DNA from: Marinibacterium sp.
GTDB taxonomy: Bacteria; Pseudomonadota; Alphaproteobacteria; Rhodobacterales; Rhodobacteraceae
NCBI GenBank assembly: GCA_025800215.1
Contig: JAOXSC010000119.1
Coordinates: 1 to 49,251 of the forward strand
DNA: 49,251 bases
Direction of reading: 5' to 3'
Of this stretch, positions 38,751 to 47,747 are shown one piece after another. The position numbers and the translations under genes were made by a program. The first letter of the stretch is position 1. Every line of letters starts with the position of its first letter. Below the pieces are notes generated by a model that was not told the origin of the DNA, made no database searches, and saw nothing but the letters and a program-made list of their open reading frames with translations.

Positions 38751-41700
38751 ATGACCACAATTCCGGGCTTTCGCCTGTCAGATCGCATCTACAAGAGCGA
38801 CAATTCCATCGTTTTCCGCGCGACCCGTGATCACGACGGGATGCCTGTTGTTCTCAAGATCCTCAAGAACGACTTTCCGTCGATGGAGGATCTGGCCCGA
38901 TACCGGCGCGAATACGACATTGTCGACGATCTGGACCATATCGGGGTGGTGACCCCGTACGAATTGCGGCGCCATGACAAGACGCTGCTGATGGTGCTTG
39001 AAGATTTTGGCGGCATGTCGGTGGCCCGGCTGCTGCGTGATCGGCCCATGTCCATTGACGAAACGCTCGATGCCGCGATCCAGGTGGTGCAGACGCTGGA
39101 CCATGTGCATGGCGCCAACGTCATCCACAAGGATCTGTCGCCCCAGAACATCGTGGTGAACCCCGCCACGGGCGAGGTGAAGCTGATTGATTTCGGCATC
39201 TCGACCCGGTTTTCGTCCGAGCGCCCCGAACTGCGCAACCCCGAGGTTCTGGAAGGCACGCTGGCCTATATGTCGCCCGAACAGACCGGGCGCATGAACC
39301 GGTCACTGGACTATCGCACTGACTACTATTCTCTGGGCGCCACGCTTTATGAGATGCTGACCGGATCGGCCCCGTTCGAAGCGGATGACCTGATGGAGCT
39401 GGTGCATTGCCACATCGCGCGCGAACCGATGCCTGCCTATCGGCGCAACCCCGATGTGCCGCTGGCCCTGTCCAAGGTGGTCAGCAAGCTGATGGCCAAA
39501 AAGGCCGAAGACCGCTATCAGAGCGCGCGCGGGATCCTGTCGGATCTGGATGCGATCCGCAAAGGGGCGGCGTCGGACCGGTTCGAACCGGGGCTCAACG
39601 ATCAATCCGACCGGTTCCAGATCCCCGAACGGCTCTATGGGCGCGATGAAGAGGTCACGCGCCTTCTTGAAACCTTTGAACGCACGCGCCACGGGCAGGC
39701 CGAATTGCTGCTGGTGGCGGGCTATTCGGGGGTTGGTAAATCGGCCCTGGTGAATGAGGTGCACAAACCCATCACCCGCGCCCGCGGCGTGTTCATTTCC
39801 GGCAAGTACGATCAGTACCAGCGCAACACGCCCTTTTCGGGGCTGATCGCGGCCCTGCGCGATCTGGTGCGCCAGCTTCTGACCGAAAGCGAAGACGTGC
39901 TCGACACCGTCCGCAATGACCTGACCGAGGCGCTGTCGCCCATCGGTCAGGTGATGATCGACCTGCTGCCCGAGCTTGAGCTGATCATCGGCCCGCAGCC
40001 ACCGGTGCCGGATCTGGACGGGGCGCAGGCCATGGCCCGCTTCCGCCGCACCATCGGCCAGTTCCTGCGCGCGTTGGTGCGGCGCGACAAGGTGATCGTG
40101 CTGTTTCTGGATGACCTGCAATGGGCGGACACGGCGTCGCTGGGCCTGCTGCACCATGTGCTGACCGATGACGACATGAAACGCCTGCTGGTGATCGGCG
40201 CCTATCGCGACCAGGAGGTCGACGCCATGCACCCGCTGCGCATGACGCTGAGCGATATCGAAGACGCTGGCGGCCAGGTGCGCACCCTGACGCTTGCGCC
40301 GCTGGGGCTGACGGATCTGGGGCGGCTTCTGACCGATACGCTGCATTCGGATGCGGCCGAGCTGACGGGGCTGGCACGCATGGTGCTGCAAAAGACCCAA
40401 GGCAACCCGCTTTTCGTGCGTCAGTTCCTGATGGATCTGCACCGTGAAGGGGTGATCAACCAGGCCCCGGCCACGGCCTTTGATCGGGCGCGCTGGCAAT
40501 GGGATGACGACGCGCTGCGCGCCATGGGCATCACCGAAAACGTGGTGGATCTGCTGTTGCGTCGCCTGCGTCTTTTGGGGGAAGACACGCAGGAAGCGCT
40601 GCAATTTGCGGCCTGCATCGGTGGGCGGTTCGACATCGAGACGCTGGCGCTGATGCTCAAACTGCCGCTGAGCGACGCGTTCGAACGGCTGCGCCCGGCG
40701 ATCGAAGATGAATTGCTGCGCACCGGTTCGCATCTCACCACCGCCGAAGCGGATGACGCCATGTCGCCGCTGATCGCCCGCGATCTGGTGTTCCAGCATG
40801 ACCGGGTGCAGCAGGCCGCCTATAGCCTGATCCCCGATGACCGGCGCGCTGGGCTGCATCTGGATATTGGCCGCCGTCTGCAATCCACGCTGTCACTCGA
40901 TGCGCTGCAAGAGCGTATTTTCGAAGTGGTCGACCATTTCAACATGGGTCGCGCGCTGGTGCACGAGGCAGATGAACGGCTGCTGGTGGCGCAGCTCAAC
41001 CTGCAGGCCGCGCAGCGGGCTTCGGATGCGACGGCCTATGCGGCCGCGCTTGATATGGTGCTGATCGCCGAAACCCTGCTGGGCGATACTGGCTGGGATG
41101 ACAGCTATGAGCTGAGGCGCGAGGCAAGCCAGTTGCGGATTTCGCTGGAATATCTCAACGGGAACTATGACACCTGTTCGGCGGTGGTGACCGAAACGCT
41201 GGATCATGTGCGCACCGATCTGGAACGCGCCGAGATCTATTTCACGCGCATCGCGCAGCACACCATGCTGGCCGAATTCCAAGAGGCCGTGGACGCCGCC
41301 TATAAATCGCTCGAACTGGTGGGGGTCGTGCTGCCGCAGGACAATCTTGACGCCGCCAGCCAGCAGATCATCGGCGAGGTGACGGGCATGCTGAACGACA
41401 GCGATCCCGCGACGCTGTTCGATCTGCCCGAATGTACCCAGCCCGAAGCGCTGCTGGCGCAACGGACGCTGCGCCATCTGACCATCGCGGCGTTTCTGTT
41501 CAATCAGGCGCTTTGGCCGGTGGTCGTGGGCACATCCGTCAAGCTGTCGCTGGATCATGGCAACGCGCCGGAATCGCCGCTGTCCTATGCCAATTACGGG
41601 CTGATCCTGGGATCGGTGATGCAGAATTTCAAACGTGGCGCCGAATTCGGGGATCTGGCGCTGCGTCTGTGCGACCACTACGAAGGTCGCGCGCCCAATG

Positions 41701-44279
41701 CCACGGTCTGCCTTGTGGTGGGGGCCGAACTGGTGCCCTGGGTTCAGCATGTGCGCGAAGCGATCCCGGTGGTGGATCGCGGCATTCACGAAGGGCTCGA
41801 TTCAGGCGAAATCCTGTGGGTTGGCTACCTGTCGCTGTATCGCGTGCTGCTCGAAAGCTTTTCGGGCGCGCGGCTCAACGAGATTCTGGAGCGCATCCCC
41901 GAGCGGCTGGAATTCAACGAGCAGATCCAGAACTTTGGTGCCGTGGCAGGGATCCGGGCGCATCAGATCGCGCTGTGTGAACTGGCCGGGATTGACGCCG
42001 GCGACGCGCTGGCGCCCTCCATGGACGAGGCGACGTTCCTTGCGGGCTGCGAAGACAACAACCTGATGATGGCGGTCTGCATCTTCAAGATCCTCAAGGC
42101 GCAGACGCTGTACCTCCTGGGGCGCCCGGCCGATGCGCTCGAAGCGACGCGGGACATCGACGACAAGCTCAGCTTTATCGTCAACCACCCCAATCTGGCC
42201 GATCACCGGCTGTATCAGTCGCTGTCGCTGGCCGCCCTTTACCCCAGCGGCGATGCGGTCAAGGATGCGGGCACGCTGGCGCAGCTGCAGGGCAATCTGG
42301 CGCAGCTTCGGCTCTGGGCCGAGAACTGCCCCGAGAACTACCTGTCCAAATGTCTGCTGGTCGAAGCCGAGATCGCCCGCATCAGCGGGCAGGGCACCCA
42401 GGCGTCCGATCTTTATGATCGCGCGATCGAAGCGGCCCATGACAGCCACATCCTGCAGGACGAAGCACTGGCCAATGAACTGGCCGCACGCTTTGTGCGT
42501 CAGGCACGCCCCAAGTCGCGGGTGGGCGCGATGTATCTGCGCGATGCCCATTATGCCTATCGCATGTGGGGCGCGGGCAAGAAGGTCGAAGAGCTGGAGA
42601 TGGAATTCCCCCAGCTTCTCAGCGAATACCGCGAGATGCGCGCGCTGCCCAACGCCACGCTGGATCTGACGCGCACGACGCTGCAGTCCAAACAGACCCA
42701 GTCCAACGCGGTCAACATCGACATGGACACGCTGATCAAGGCCGGTCAGACCATTTCGGGCGAGGTGGTGTTCGGCCGCCTTCTGGATCGGCTGCTGAGC
42801 ATCGTGATCGAAAACGCCGGCGCGCAGCGCGCGCTGCTGCTGCTGGGGCGGGGCGGCAAGCTTTATGTCGAAGCCGAAGCCAATGTCACCTGGACGGAAT
42901 CCAACGTGATGATGTCGCTGCCCATCGACCAGGATGATGGCGCGGCCCTAGTGCCGCTGGGGGTGGTGAACTATGCCACGCGCACCCATGAAACCATCGT
43001 GCTGGACGAGGCCAAGGATGATGAACGCTTCCTGAACGATCCCTATATCAGCCGCCGCGAAACCCGTTCGATGCTGTGTCAGCCGATCGTCAATCAGGGT
43101 GAACTGGTGGGGCTGATCTATCTGGAAAACGATCTGACATCGGGGGCGTTCACGCCGGAACGGGCCCATCTGGTGGCGCTGCTGTCGGGGCAGATCGCCA
43201 TTTCGATCCGCAATGCCGAGCTGGTGGAAAACCTCGAAGACAAGGTGCGCGAACGCACCGCGCAGCTGGAAATGCATTCGCGCTTTATCGAGCAGACCTT
43301 CGGCCGCTACCTGTCGAGCCAGATCGTCGACCGGCTGCTGAAATCGCCCGATGGTCTGGATTTCCGCGGCCGCAACGCGCCGGTGACGATCCTCAGCACG
43401 GATCTGCGCGGCTTTACCGCCTTTTCCGATTCCCTGCCGCCGGAAACCATCGTGAAGCTGCTGAACAACTATCTCAGCGAAATGACCACGGTGATCGAAA
43501 AGTACAACGGCACCATCGACGCCTTTGTGGGCGATTCGATCCTGATCATGTTCGGCGTGCCATTCCAGCGTGCGGATGACGCCGAACGCGCAGTGGCCTG
43601 CGCGCTGGAAATGCAGCTGCAGATGCCGCGCATCAACGCCTGGAACGCCGAAAACGGTCTGCCCGAACTGGACATGGGCATTGGCATCAACACGGGCGAG
43701 GTTGTCGTGGGCAATATCGGCTCGCACAAGCGCGCCAAATTCGGCGTGGTGGGGCGCAATGTGAACCTTGCCGCGCGGGTCGAAGGGTACACTGTGGGCG
43801 GCCAGATCCTGATCACCGACAGCACCCGCCAGGCCGTGTCCGAACCCATGAGCCTGCGCGACTATGGCGTTGTCGAGCCCAAAGGGGTGAGCGAACCCGT
43901 GCGGCTCTTTGATCTGCAGGGGCTGGGCGGGCGTCATGACCTGTCGTTGCCCGACCCCCAGATCGGCTGGATCGAGATGACACCTGCGATGCAGGCCGAA
44001 ATCCGTCTGGTGGTCGACAAGAAGGTGGTCGGCGACCCCCGCAAGGTCACGGTGACGCGCCTGTCCCCCGAAGGCGTTGAGATCCTCTGCGATGAGGCGA
44101 TCGAGGTCTCGACAGATCTGATGATCGACCTGCCCTTGGGCCCTGATGGCGCGATGCTGACCGGGATCTATGGCAAGGTGGTCGAAGCCGGGGACAGCCT
44201 GCATCTGCGCTTTACCGCGCTGCCGGGCGATGCGCGCGCGGCCCTGCGGGCGCTTGATCCCATGGCCGAAGCCGGTTGA
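38751..44279 (+). CDS. Protein kinase / AAA ATPase / GAF / nucleotide cyclase fusion protein
   Basis: The 1842-aa cytoplasmic protein combines, in order: an N-terminal Ser/Thr kinase domain (about 1-270) with Lys36, H126-K-D128 and D147-F-G, a P-loop ATPase of the PknK/MalT-like type (about 290-650) with Walker A G-Y-S-G-V-G-K-S (324-331) and Walker B L-F-L-D-D, a long helical repeat region (about 750-1290), a GAF domain (about 1340-1500), a short coiled coil, and a class III nucleotide cyclase domain (about 1540-1720) with metal-binding Asp1551 and Asp1595 and V-G-R-N-V-N-L-A-A-R. A C-terminal part of about 100 aa may be PilZ-like. All core catalytic residues look intact. It starts 28 bp after the halogenase-like gene, on the same strand. 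Kinase/cyclase fusions have been described beside TOMM clusters. Confidence 0.88.
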   Translation: MTTIPGFRLSDRIYKSDNSIVFRATRDHDGMPVVLKILKNDFPSMEDLARYRREYDIVDDLDHIGVVTPYELRRHDKTLLMVLEDFGGMSVARLLRDRPMSIDETLDAAIQVVQTLDHVHGANVIHKDLSPQNIVVNPATGEVKLIDFGISTRFSSERPELRNPEVLEGTLAYMSPEQTGRMNRSLDYRTDYYSLGATLYEMLTGSAPFEADDLMELVHCHIAREPMPAYRRNPDVPLALSKVVSKLMAKKAEDRYQSARGILSDLDAIRKGAASDRFEPGLNDQSDRFQIPERLYGRDEEVTRLLETFERTRHGQAELLLVAGYSGVGKSALVNEVHKPITRARGVFISGKYDQYQRNTPFSGLIAALRDLVRQLLTESEDVLDTVRNDLTEALSPIGQVMIDLLPELELIIGPQPPVPDLDGAQAMARFRRTIGQFLRALVRRDKVIVLFLDDLQWADTASLGLLHHVLTDDDMKRLLVIGAYRDQEVDAMHPLRMTLSDIEDAGGQVRTLTLAPLGLTDLGRLLTDTLHSDAAELTGLARMVLQKTQGNPLFVRQFLMDLHREGVINQAPATAFDRARWQWDDDALRAMGITENVVDLLLRRLRLLGEDTQEALQFAACIGGRFDIETLALMLKLPLSDAFERLRPAIEDELLRTGSHLTTAEADDAMSPLIARDLVFQHDRVQQAAYSLIPDDRRAGLHLDIGRRLQSTLSLDALQERIFEVVDHFNMGRALVHEADERLLVAQLNLQAAQRASDATAYAAALDMVLIAETLLGDTGWDDSYELRREASQLRISLEYLNGNYDTCSAVVTETLDHVRTDLERAEIYFTRIAQHTMLAEFQEAVDAAYKSLELVGVVLPQDNLDAASQQIIGEVTGMLNDSDPATLFDLPECTQPEALLAQRTLRHLTIAAFLFNQALWPVVVGTSVKLSLDHGNAPESPLSYANYGLILGSVMQNFKRGAEFGDLALRLCDHYEGRAPNATVCLVVGAELVPWVQHVREAIPVVDRGIHEGLDSGEILWVGYLSLYRVLLESFSGARLNEILERIPERLEFNEQIQNFGAVAGIRAHQIALCELAGIDAGDALAPSMDEATFLAGCEDNNLMMAVCIFKILKAQTLYLLGRPADALEATRDIDDKLSFIVNHPNLADHRLYQSLSLAALYPSGDAVKDAGTLAQLQGNLAQLRLWAENCPENYLSKCLLVEAEIARISGQGTQASDLYDRAIEAAHDSHILQDEALANELAARFVRQARPKSRVGAMYLRDAHYAYRMWGAGKKVEELEMEFPQLLSEYREMRALPNATLDLTRTTLQSKQTQSNAVNIDMDTLIKAGQTISGEVVFGRLLDRLLSIVIENAGAQRALLLLGRGGKLYVEAEANVTWTESNVMMSLPIDQDDGAALVPLGVVNYATRTHETIVLDEAKDDERFLNDPYISRRETRSMLCQPIVNQGELVGLIYLENDLTSGAFTPERAHLVALLSGQIAISIRNAELVENLEDKVRERTAQLEMHSRFIEQTFGRYLSSQIVDRLLKSPDGLDFRGRNAPVTILSTDLRGFTAFSDSLPPETIVKLLNNYLSEMTTVIEKYNGTIDAFVGDSILIMFGVPFQRADDAERAVACALEMQLQMPRINAWNAENGLPELDMGIGINTGEVVVGNIGSHKRAKFGVVGRNVNLAARVEGYTVGGQILITDSTRQAVSEPMSLRDYGVVEPKGVSEPVRLFDLQGLGGRHDLSLPDPQIGWIEMTPAMQAEIRLVVDKKVVGDPRKVTVTRLSPEGVEILCDEAIEVSTDLMIDLPLGPDGAMLTGIYGKVVEAGDSLHLRFTALPGDARAALRALDPMAEAG

Positions 44280-44362
44280 GCGAAAATTTTGCCATAATGT
44301 AAAACTTTTTCGACATCCCCCCTTGCGGTTCCCGCGCCTTGGGAATACACCACGCGAACTGG

Positions 44363-44439
<77 letters not shown>

Positions 44440-44448
44440 ACGCCAAGG

Positions 44449-44482
44449 CCCTCATGCGAAAGCATGGGGGTCTTTCGTTTTT
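44449..44482 (+). terminator. Rho-independent terminator after tRNA-fMet
   Basis: A nine-pair stem (CCCTCATGC / GCATGGGGG, one G-U pair) closed by a GAAA tetraloop is followed by TCTTTCGTTTTT. It lies 9 bp after the tRNA. Confidence 0.8.
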
Positions 44483-44544
44483 CGGGTGTCAGGCTAGGGC
44501 CGGGCCGCATTGCCATTCCCGCAGCTGCGGGGATAACTGGGGGC

Positions 44545-46290
44545 ATGACACGCGCTGCATCAATTGCTGCTTTCCTGGCCGGGGTTCTGGCGCTGATGGC
44601 CGGTGTCTTTGCCAATTCCGCCCTGCAGTCGCTGGACGAGGTCGAACAGCGCGGGCGCTCGGATCTGGCGCTTGCGTCGGACCGGCTGGTCAGCGGGCTT
44701 TTCGGGTATCGCCAGTTCACGGTCGAGCTGACCCTTGATCCGCGCCTGCATGCGCCCGAAGATGCGACGGATCCCATGGCGGCGGCGCTGCTGCGGGCGG
44801 CGGACATTTCGGGCGCGCTGGATTTCGTGCTGCTGGATCCCGATCGCCGCCCGCTGGCAAGTGCGTCGGGATCGGGGGCCTATCTGTGGCGCGGTCAGCC
44901 CTTTGTGACGCGGGCGCTCAACGGGGCGCTCGGGCGCGGGGTGGGGATCGACCCGCGCTTTGGGCGGCGGGTGTTCTACTATGCCGCGCCGGTCTTTGCA
45001 CCGGGCGGCGGGGTCGACCGGGTGCTGGTGGCGATCCTGGATCTTGAAGCGATCGAAGCCGATTTTCGCGGCTCGCGCCCGGCCATCTTCATGTCCGATG
45101 ACAGCGGCATCATCTATTTCTCCAATCGCTCGGAACTGGTGTTCCGCGACCGCACGCTGGCGGCCGATCATGGGCCTGTGCAGACCGAAGACGAAACCAT
45201 CGCCCCCTTTGTCCGTCACCGCATCTGGGACGTGATGGGCCATCAGATCTGGCGGGTGTCGGCGGGCCGCTATCTGCCGCGGCTGGCGCTGCATCTGGAT
45301 CAGGACCTATCGGTGATCGGCATGCGGGCCGAGGCGCTGATCGGGTTGCGCCCGGTGCTGATCGACGCCGCCCTGCAGGCCGGGGCGGCGGGGGCGGTGC
45401 TGTCGCTGCTGGGGCTGGTGATCCTGGCGGTGGCGCGCCAGCGGCGCGTGCTGGCGCGCGCCAATGCGGTGCTCGAAGATCGGGTGGCCGAACGCACGCG
45501 CGCCCTTGTGCAGGCCAACGCATCCCTGCGCGCCGAGGTGGCCGAACGGATCGAAGCCGAAGCCGCCCTGAAACGCGCCCAGCAGGATCTGGTGCAGGCC
45601 GGCAAGCTGAGCGCCCTTGGCACCATGACCGCCGGCATCAGCCACGAGCTGAACCAGCCGCTGATGGCGATCCAGTCCTTTGCCGACAACGCGGTGACCT
45701 TCATCGACCGTGACAATCCCGAAACCGCGCAGCGCAACATGCGCAAGGTCAGCGATCTGGCCGGGCGCATGGCCCGCATCATCCGCAATTTCCGTGCTTT
45801 TGCCCGGCAGGAACACGAAGCCGTGCGCCCGGTCGATCTGCGGCAGGTGGTCACCGGGGCCGCCGATCTGGTGGCGCAGCGGCTTGACCGGCACGGGGTG
45901 GCGCTGCGGCTGGATCTGCCGGACGGCCCCCTTTGGGTTCTGGGCGGAGAGGTCCGCCTGCAGCAGGTCGTGGTGAACCTGCTTTCGAACGCGATTGATG
46001 CGATGGCCGGATCCGATCCGCGCGCGGTGACCATCGCCTTGCGGGGGGGCGATCTGGTGGTGCTGACGGTGCGTGACACAGGGCCGGGGATCGAAGACCC
46101 CGACAAGATGTTCGAACCCTTCTATTCCACGCGCGAGATTGGCGAAGCCGAAGGGGTGGGCCTTGGCCTGTCGATCTCATACGGTCTGGTCCAGAGCTTT
46201 GGCGGCAAGATCCGGGGCGAAAACGCCCCCGATGGCGGCGCCATCTTTACCGTCGAACTGCAACCCGCCCCGAAGGAGCCAGCCTCATGA
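44545..46290 (+). CDS. dctB: C4-dicarboxylate sensor histidine kinase DctB-like
   Basis: This 581-aa membrane kinase has two transmembrane segments (about 5-25 and about 270-295) flanking a periplasmic PAS-like/dCACHE sensor, then a coiled coil, a HisKA domain with His367 in A-G-I-S-H-E-L-N-Q-P-L (the DctB-specific E-L-N-Q-P), and an HATPase domain with N-L-L-S-N-A and two Gly boxes ending G-V-G-L-G-L-S-I. The ATG at 44545 directly precedes the first membrane segment; an in-frame start at 44464 would add a stretch within the terminator. It overlaps dctD by 4 bp (ATGA). It controls C4-dicarboxylate or other carboxylate TRAP uptake, likely the genes downstream. Confidence 0.9.
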   Translation: MTRAASIAAFLAGVLALMAGVFANSALQSLDEVEQRGRSDLALASDRLVSGLFGYRQFTVELTLDPRLHAPEDATDPMAAALLRAADISGALDFVLLDPDRRPLASASGSGAYLWRGQPFVTRALNGALGRGVGIDPRFGRRVFYYAAPVFAPGGGVDRVLVAILDLEAIEADFRGSRPAIFMSDDSGIIYFSNRSELVFRDRTLAADHGPVQTEDETIAPFVRHRIWDVMGHQIWRVSAGRYLPRLALHLDQDLSVIGMRAEALIGLRPVLIDAALQAGAAGAVLSLLGLVILAVARQRRVLARANAVLEDRVAERTRALVQANASLRAEVAERIEAEAALKRAQQDLVQAGKLSALGTMTAGISHELNQPLMAIQSFADNAVTFIDRDNPETAQRNMRKVSDLAGRMARIIRNFRAFARQEHEAVRPVDLRQVVTGAADLVAQRLDRHGVALRLDLPDGPLWVLGGEVRLQQVVVNLLSNAIDAMAGSDPRAVTIALRGGDLVVLTVRDTGPGIEDPDKMFEPFYSTREIGEAEGVGLGLSISYGLVQSFGGKIRGENAPDGGAIFTVELQPAPKEPAS

Positions 46291-47507
46291 TCGACACGGT
46301 TCTTGTGGTGGATGACGACGTGCATGTGCGCGAGGCGCTTGGCCAGACGCTGGAGCTGGCGGGATACCGGGTGCGGCTGGCGGGATCCTTTGTGGCGGCC
46401 AAGGATCATATCACCCGTGATTTTGCCGGGGTGATCCTGTCGGACATCCGCATGCCGGGGCGCGACGGGCTGTATCTTCTGGAGCACGCGCAGCGCGTGG
46501 ATGACGATCTGCCGGTGATCCTGCTGACCGGCGAAGGTGACATTCCCATGGCGGTTGGGGCGATCAACAAGGGCGCCTTTGATTTTCTGGAAAAGCCCTG
46601 CGCCAATGACGTGCTGACCGATGCCATCCGCAAGGCGATGCAGGCGCGCGCGCTGGTTCTGGAAAACCGCGCGCTGCGGTCAGAAATCGCGCGGGGCGAT
46701 GCGGCGGCGCGGATGATCTTTGGCGGGTCCGACCGGGCCGAAGCCCTGCGCGCGCGGCTGCGCCAGCTGGCGCAGATCGACGATGCGGTGCATATCAGCG
46801 GCGGGCCGGGATCGGGCGTCGCCAAGGCGGCCGAGATCATGCATCTGCTGTCGGATCGCGCGGGCGCGCCGCTGGCGCGGGTCGCTGGCGGCGACCTGAC
46901 GCCTGCCCAGTTGCAGGCATTGCTGCGCGCGCACGCGCAGGGGGCGGTCTATATCGACGAATTCACCGCGCTGCCGCGCCCGACCCAGCATGATCTGCTG
47001 GCCCATCTGGATGCACGTGTGGGCGGGCAGGCGGGGGCCCGGATCTATGTGGGCACCACTGATGATCAAAGCGGCGATCTGGTCGCCGATCTGCGCTATC
47101 GGCTGGATGCGCTGCGGCTGCATGTGCCCGCTCTCAAGGATCGGGCCGAAGACATCCCGGTGATCTTTCGCCACTATGTCCGGCAGATGGCCGAGCAGCT
47201 CAACGCGATGGAGCCCGACGTCACGCCCGAAGTGATTGCCGGGCTGCTGGCGCAGGACTGGCCGGGTAACACGCGGGCGCTGATGAATGCGGCGATGCGC
47301 TTTGTGCTGGGGCTTGAAACCCCTCTGGGCGATGCCCATCTGGGGCTGGTCGACAAGCTGGCCCAGGTCGAACGCACGCTGATCATCGAAGCGTTGCAAC
47401 AAAACCGGGGCAATGCCAGCGCGACGGCCCAGCATCTGCGCCTGCCGCGCAAGACATTCTATGACAAGCTGGCGCGCCACGGAATCAAACCCGAAACCTA
47501 TCGCTGA
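46287..47507 (+). CDS. dctD: Response regulator DctD-like, degenerate AAA domain without GAFTGA
   Basis: The 406-aa NtrC-type regulator has a receiver with Asp53 (S-D-I-R-M-P-G) and Lys103, an AAA+ domain (about 145-340), and a Fis-type helix-turn-helix at the C-terminus (N-A-S-A-T-A-Q-H-L-R-L-P-R-K-T-F-Y). The Walker A loop is changed to G-G-P-G-S-G-V-A-K and the GAFTGA loop that contacts sigma-54 is absent; the segment where it should be is missing. The Walker B (V-Y-I-D-E-F) and arginine finger part are kept. The protein is shorter than usual DctD (about 440-460 aa). It probably activates a sigma-70 promoter, as for Rhodobacter capsulatus NtrC. The likely target is the TRAP operon 240 bp downstream. 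Confidence 0.88.
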   Translation: MIDTVLVVDDDVHVREALGQTLELAGYRVRLAGSFVAAKDHITRDFAGVILSDIRMPGRDGLYLLEHAQRVDDDLPVILLTGEGDIPMAVGAINKGAFDFLEKPCANDVLTDAIRKAMQARALVLENRALRSEIARGDAAARMIFGGSDRAEALRARLRQLAQIDDAVHISGGPGSGVAKAAEIMHLLSDRAGAPLARVAGGDLTPAQLQALLRAHAQGAVYIDEFTALPRPTQHDLLAHLDARVGGQAGARIYVGTTDDQSGDLVADLRYRLDALRLHVPALKDRAEDIPVIFRHYVRQMAEQLNAMEPDVTPEVIAGLLAQDWPGNTRALMNAAMRFVLGLETPLGDAHLGLVDKLAQVERTLIIEALQQNRGNASATAQHLRLPRKTFYDKLARHGIKPETYR

Positions 47508-47513
47508 TGCTGT

Positions 47514-47531
47514 TGTGTGGATTTCCGCACA
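47514..47531. promoter_or_regulatory. Operator-like palindrome 1 upstream of dctP
   Basis: TGTGTGGAT-TTCCGCACA is an imperfect 18-bp palindrome (7 of 9 pairs). Its right half TTCCGCACA is repeated exactly at 47557-47565. The two sites are 34 bp apart. They are candidate binding sites for the DctD-like regulator. Confidence 0.5.
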
Positions 47532-47547
47532 GTCTGCGGCATCGGGG

Positions 47548-47565
47548 TGTTCCGTTTTCCGCACA
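47548..47565. promoter_or_regulatory. Operator-like element 2 upstream of dctP
   Basis: TGTTCCGTTTTCCGCACA has the same right half as the first site and a degenerate left half. It lies 183 bp before the dctP start codon. No -24/-12 (GG-N10-GC) element for sigma-54 was found between here and dctP. Confidence 0.45.
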
Positions 47566-47747
47566 CTGCCGATGCAATGGCTGATGTGTCGGATGTAGGT
47601 TAACCGATAAAGTGCTGATTAAAAAAGATAAAGCGCGCGGCTTGCATGATCGCCAGAAACCCTTTGCCAGCCCGTGATCTGCGCCCGACACTCTCGCTCA
47701 CACTGCCCCCGCGCCGCGCGCGCGGGTCCAACCGGAGGAGAGACATC

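Noticed and set aside
44464-44544. Earlier start of the DctB-like kinase
   Set aside because: It would begin inside the tRNA terminator hairpin and adds residues before the first membrane segment without a ribosome-binding site.
47566-47747. Sigma-54 promoter upstream of dctP
   Set aside because: No GG-N10-GC pair with the usual flanking bases was found; a TTGCA at 47642-47646 has no matching -24 GG.
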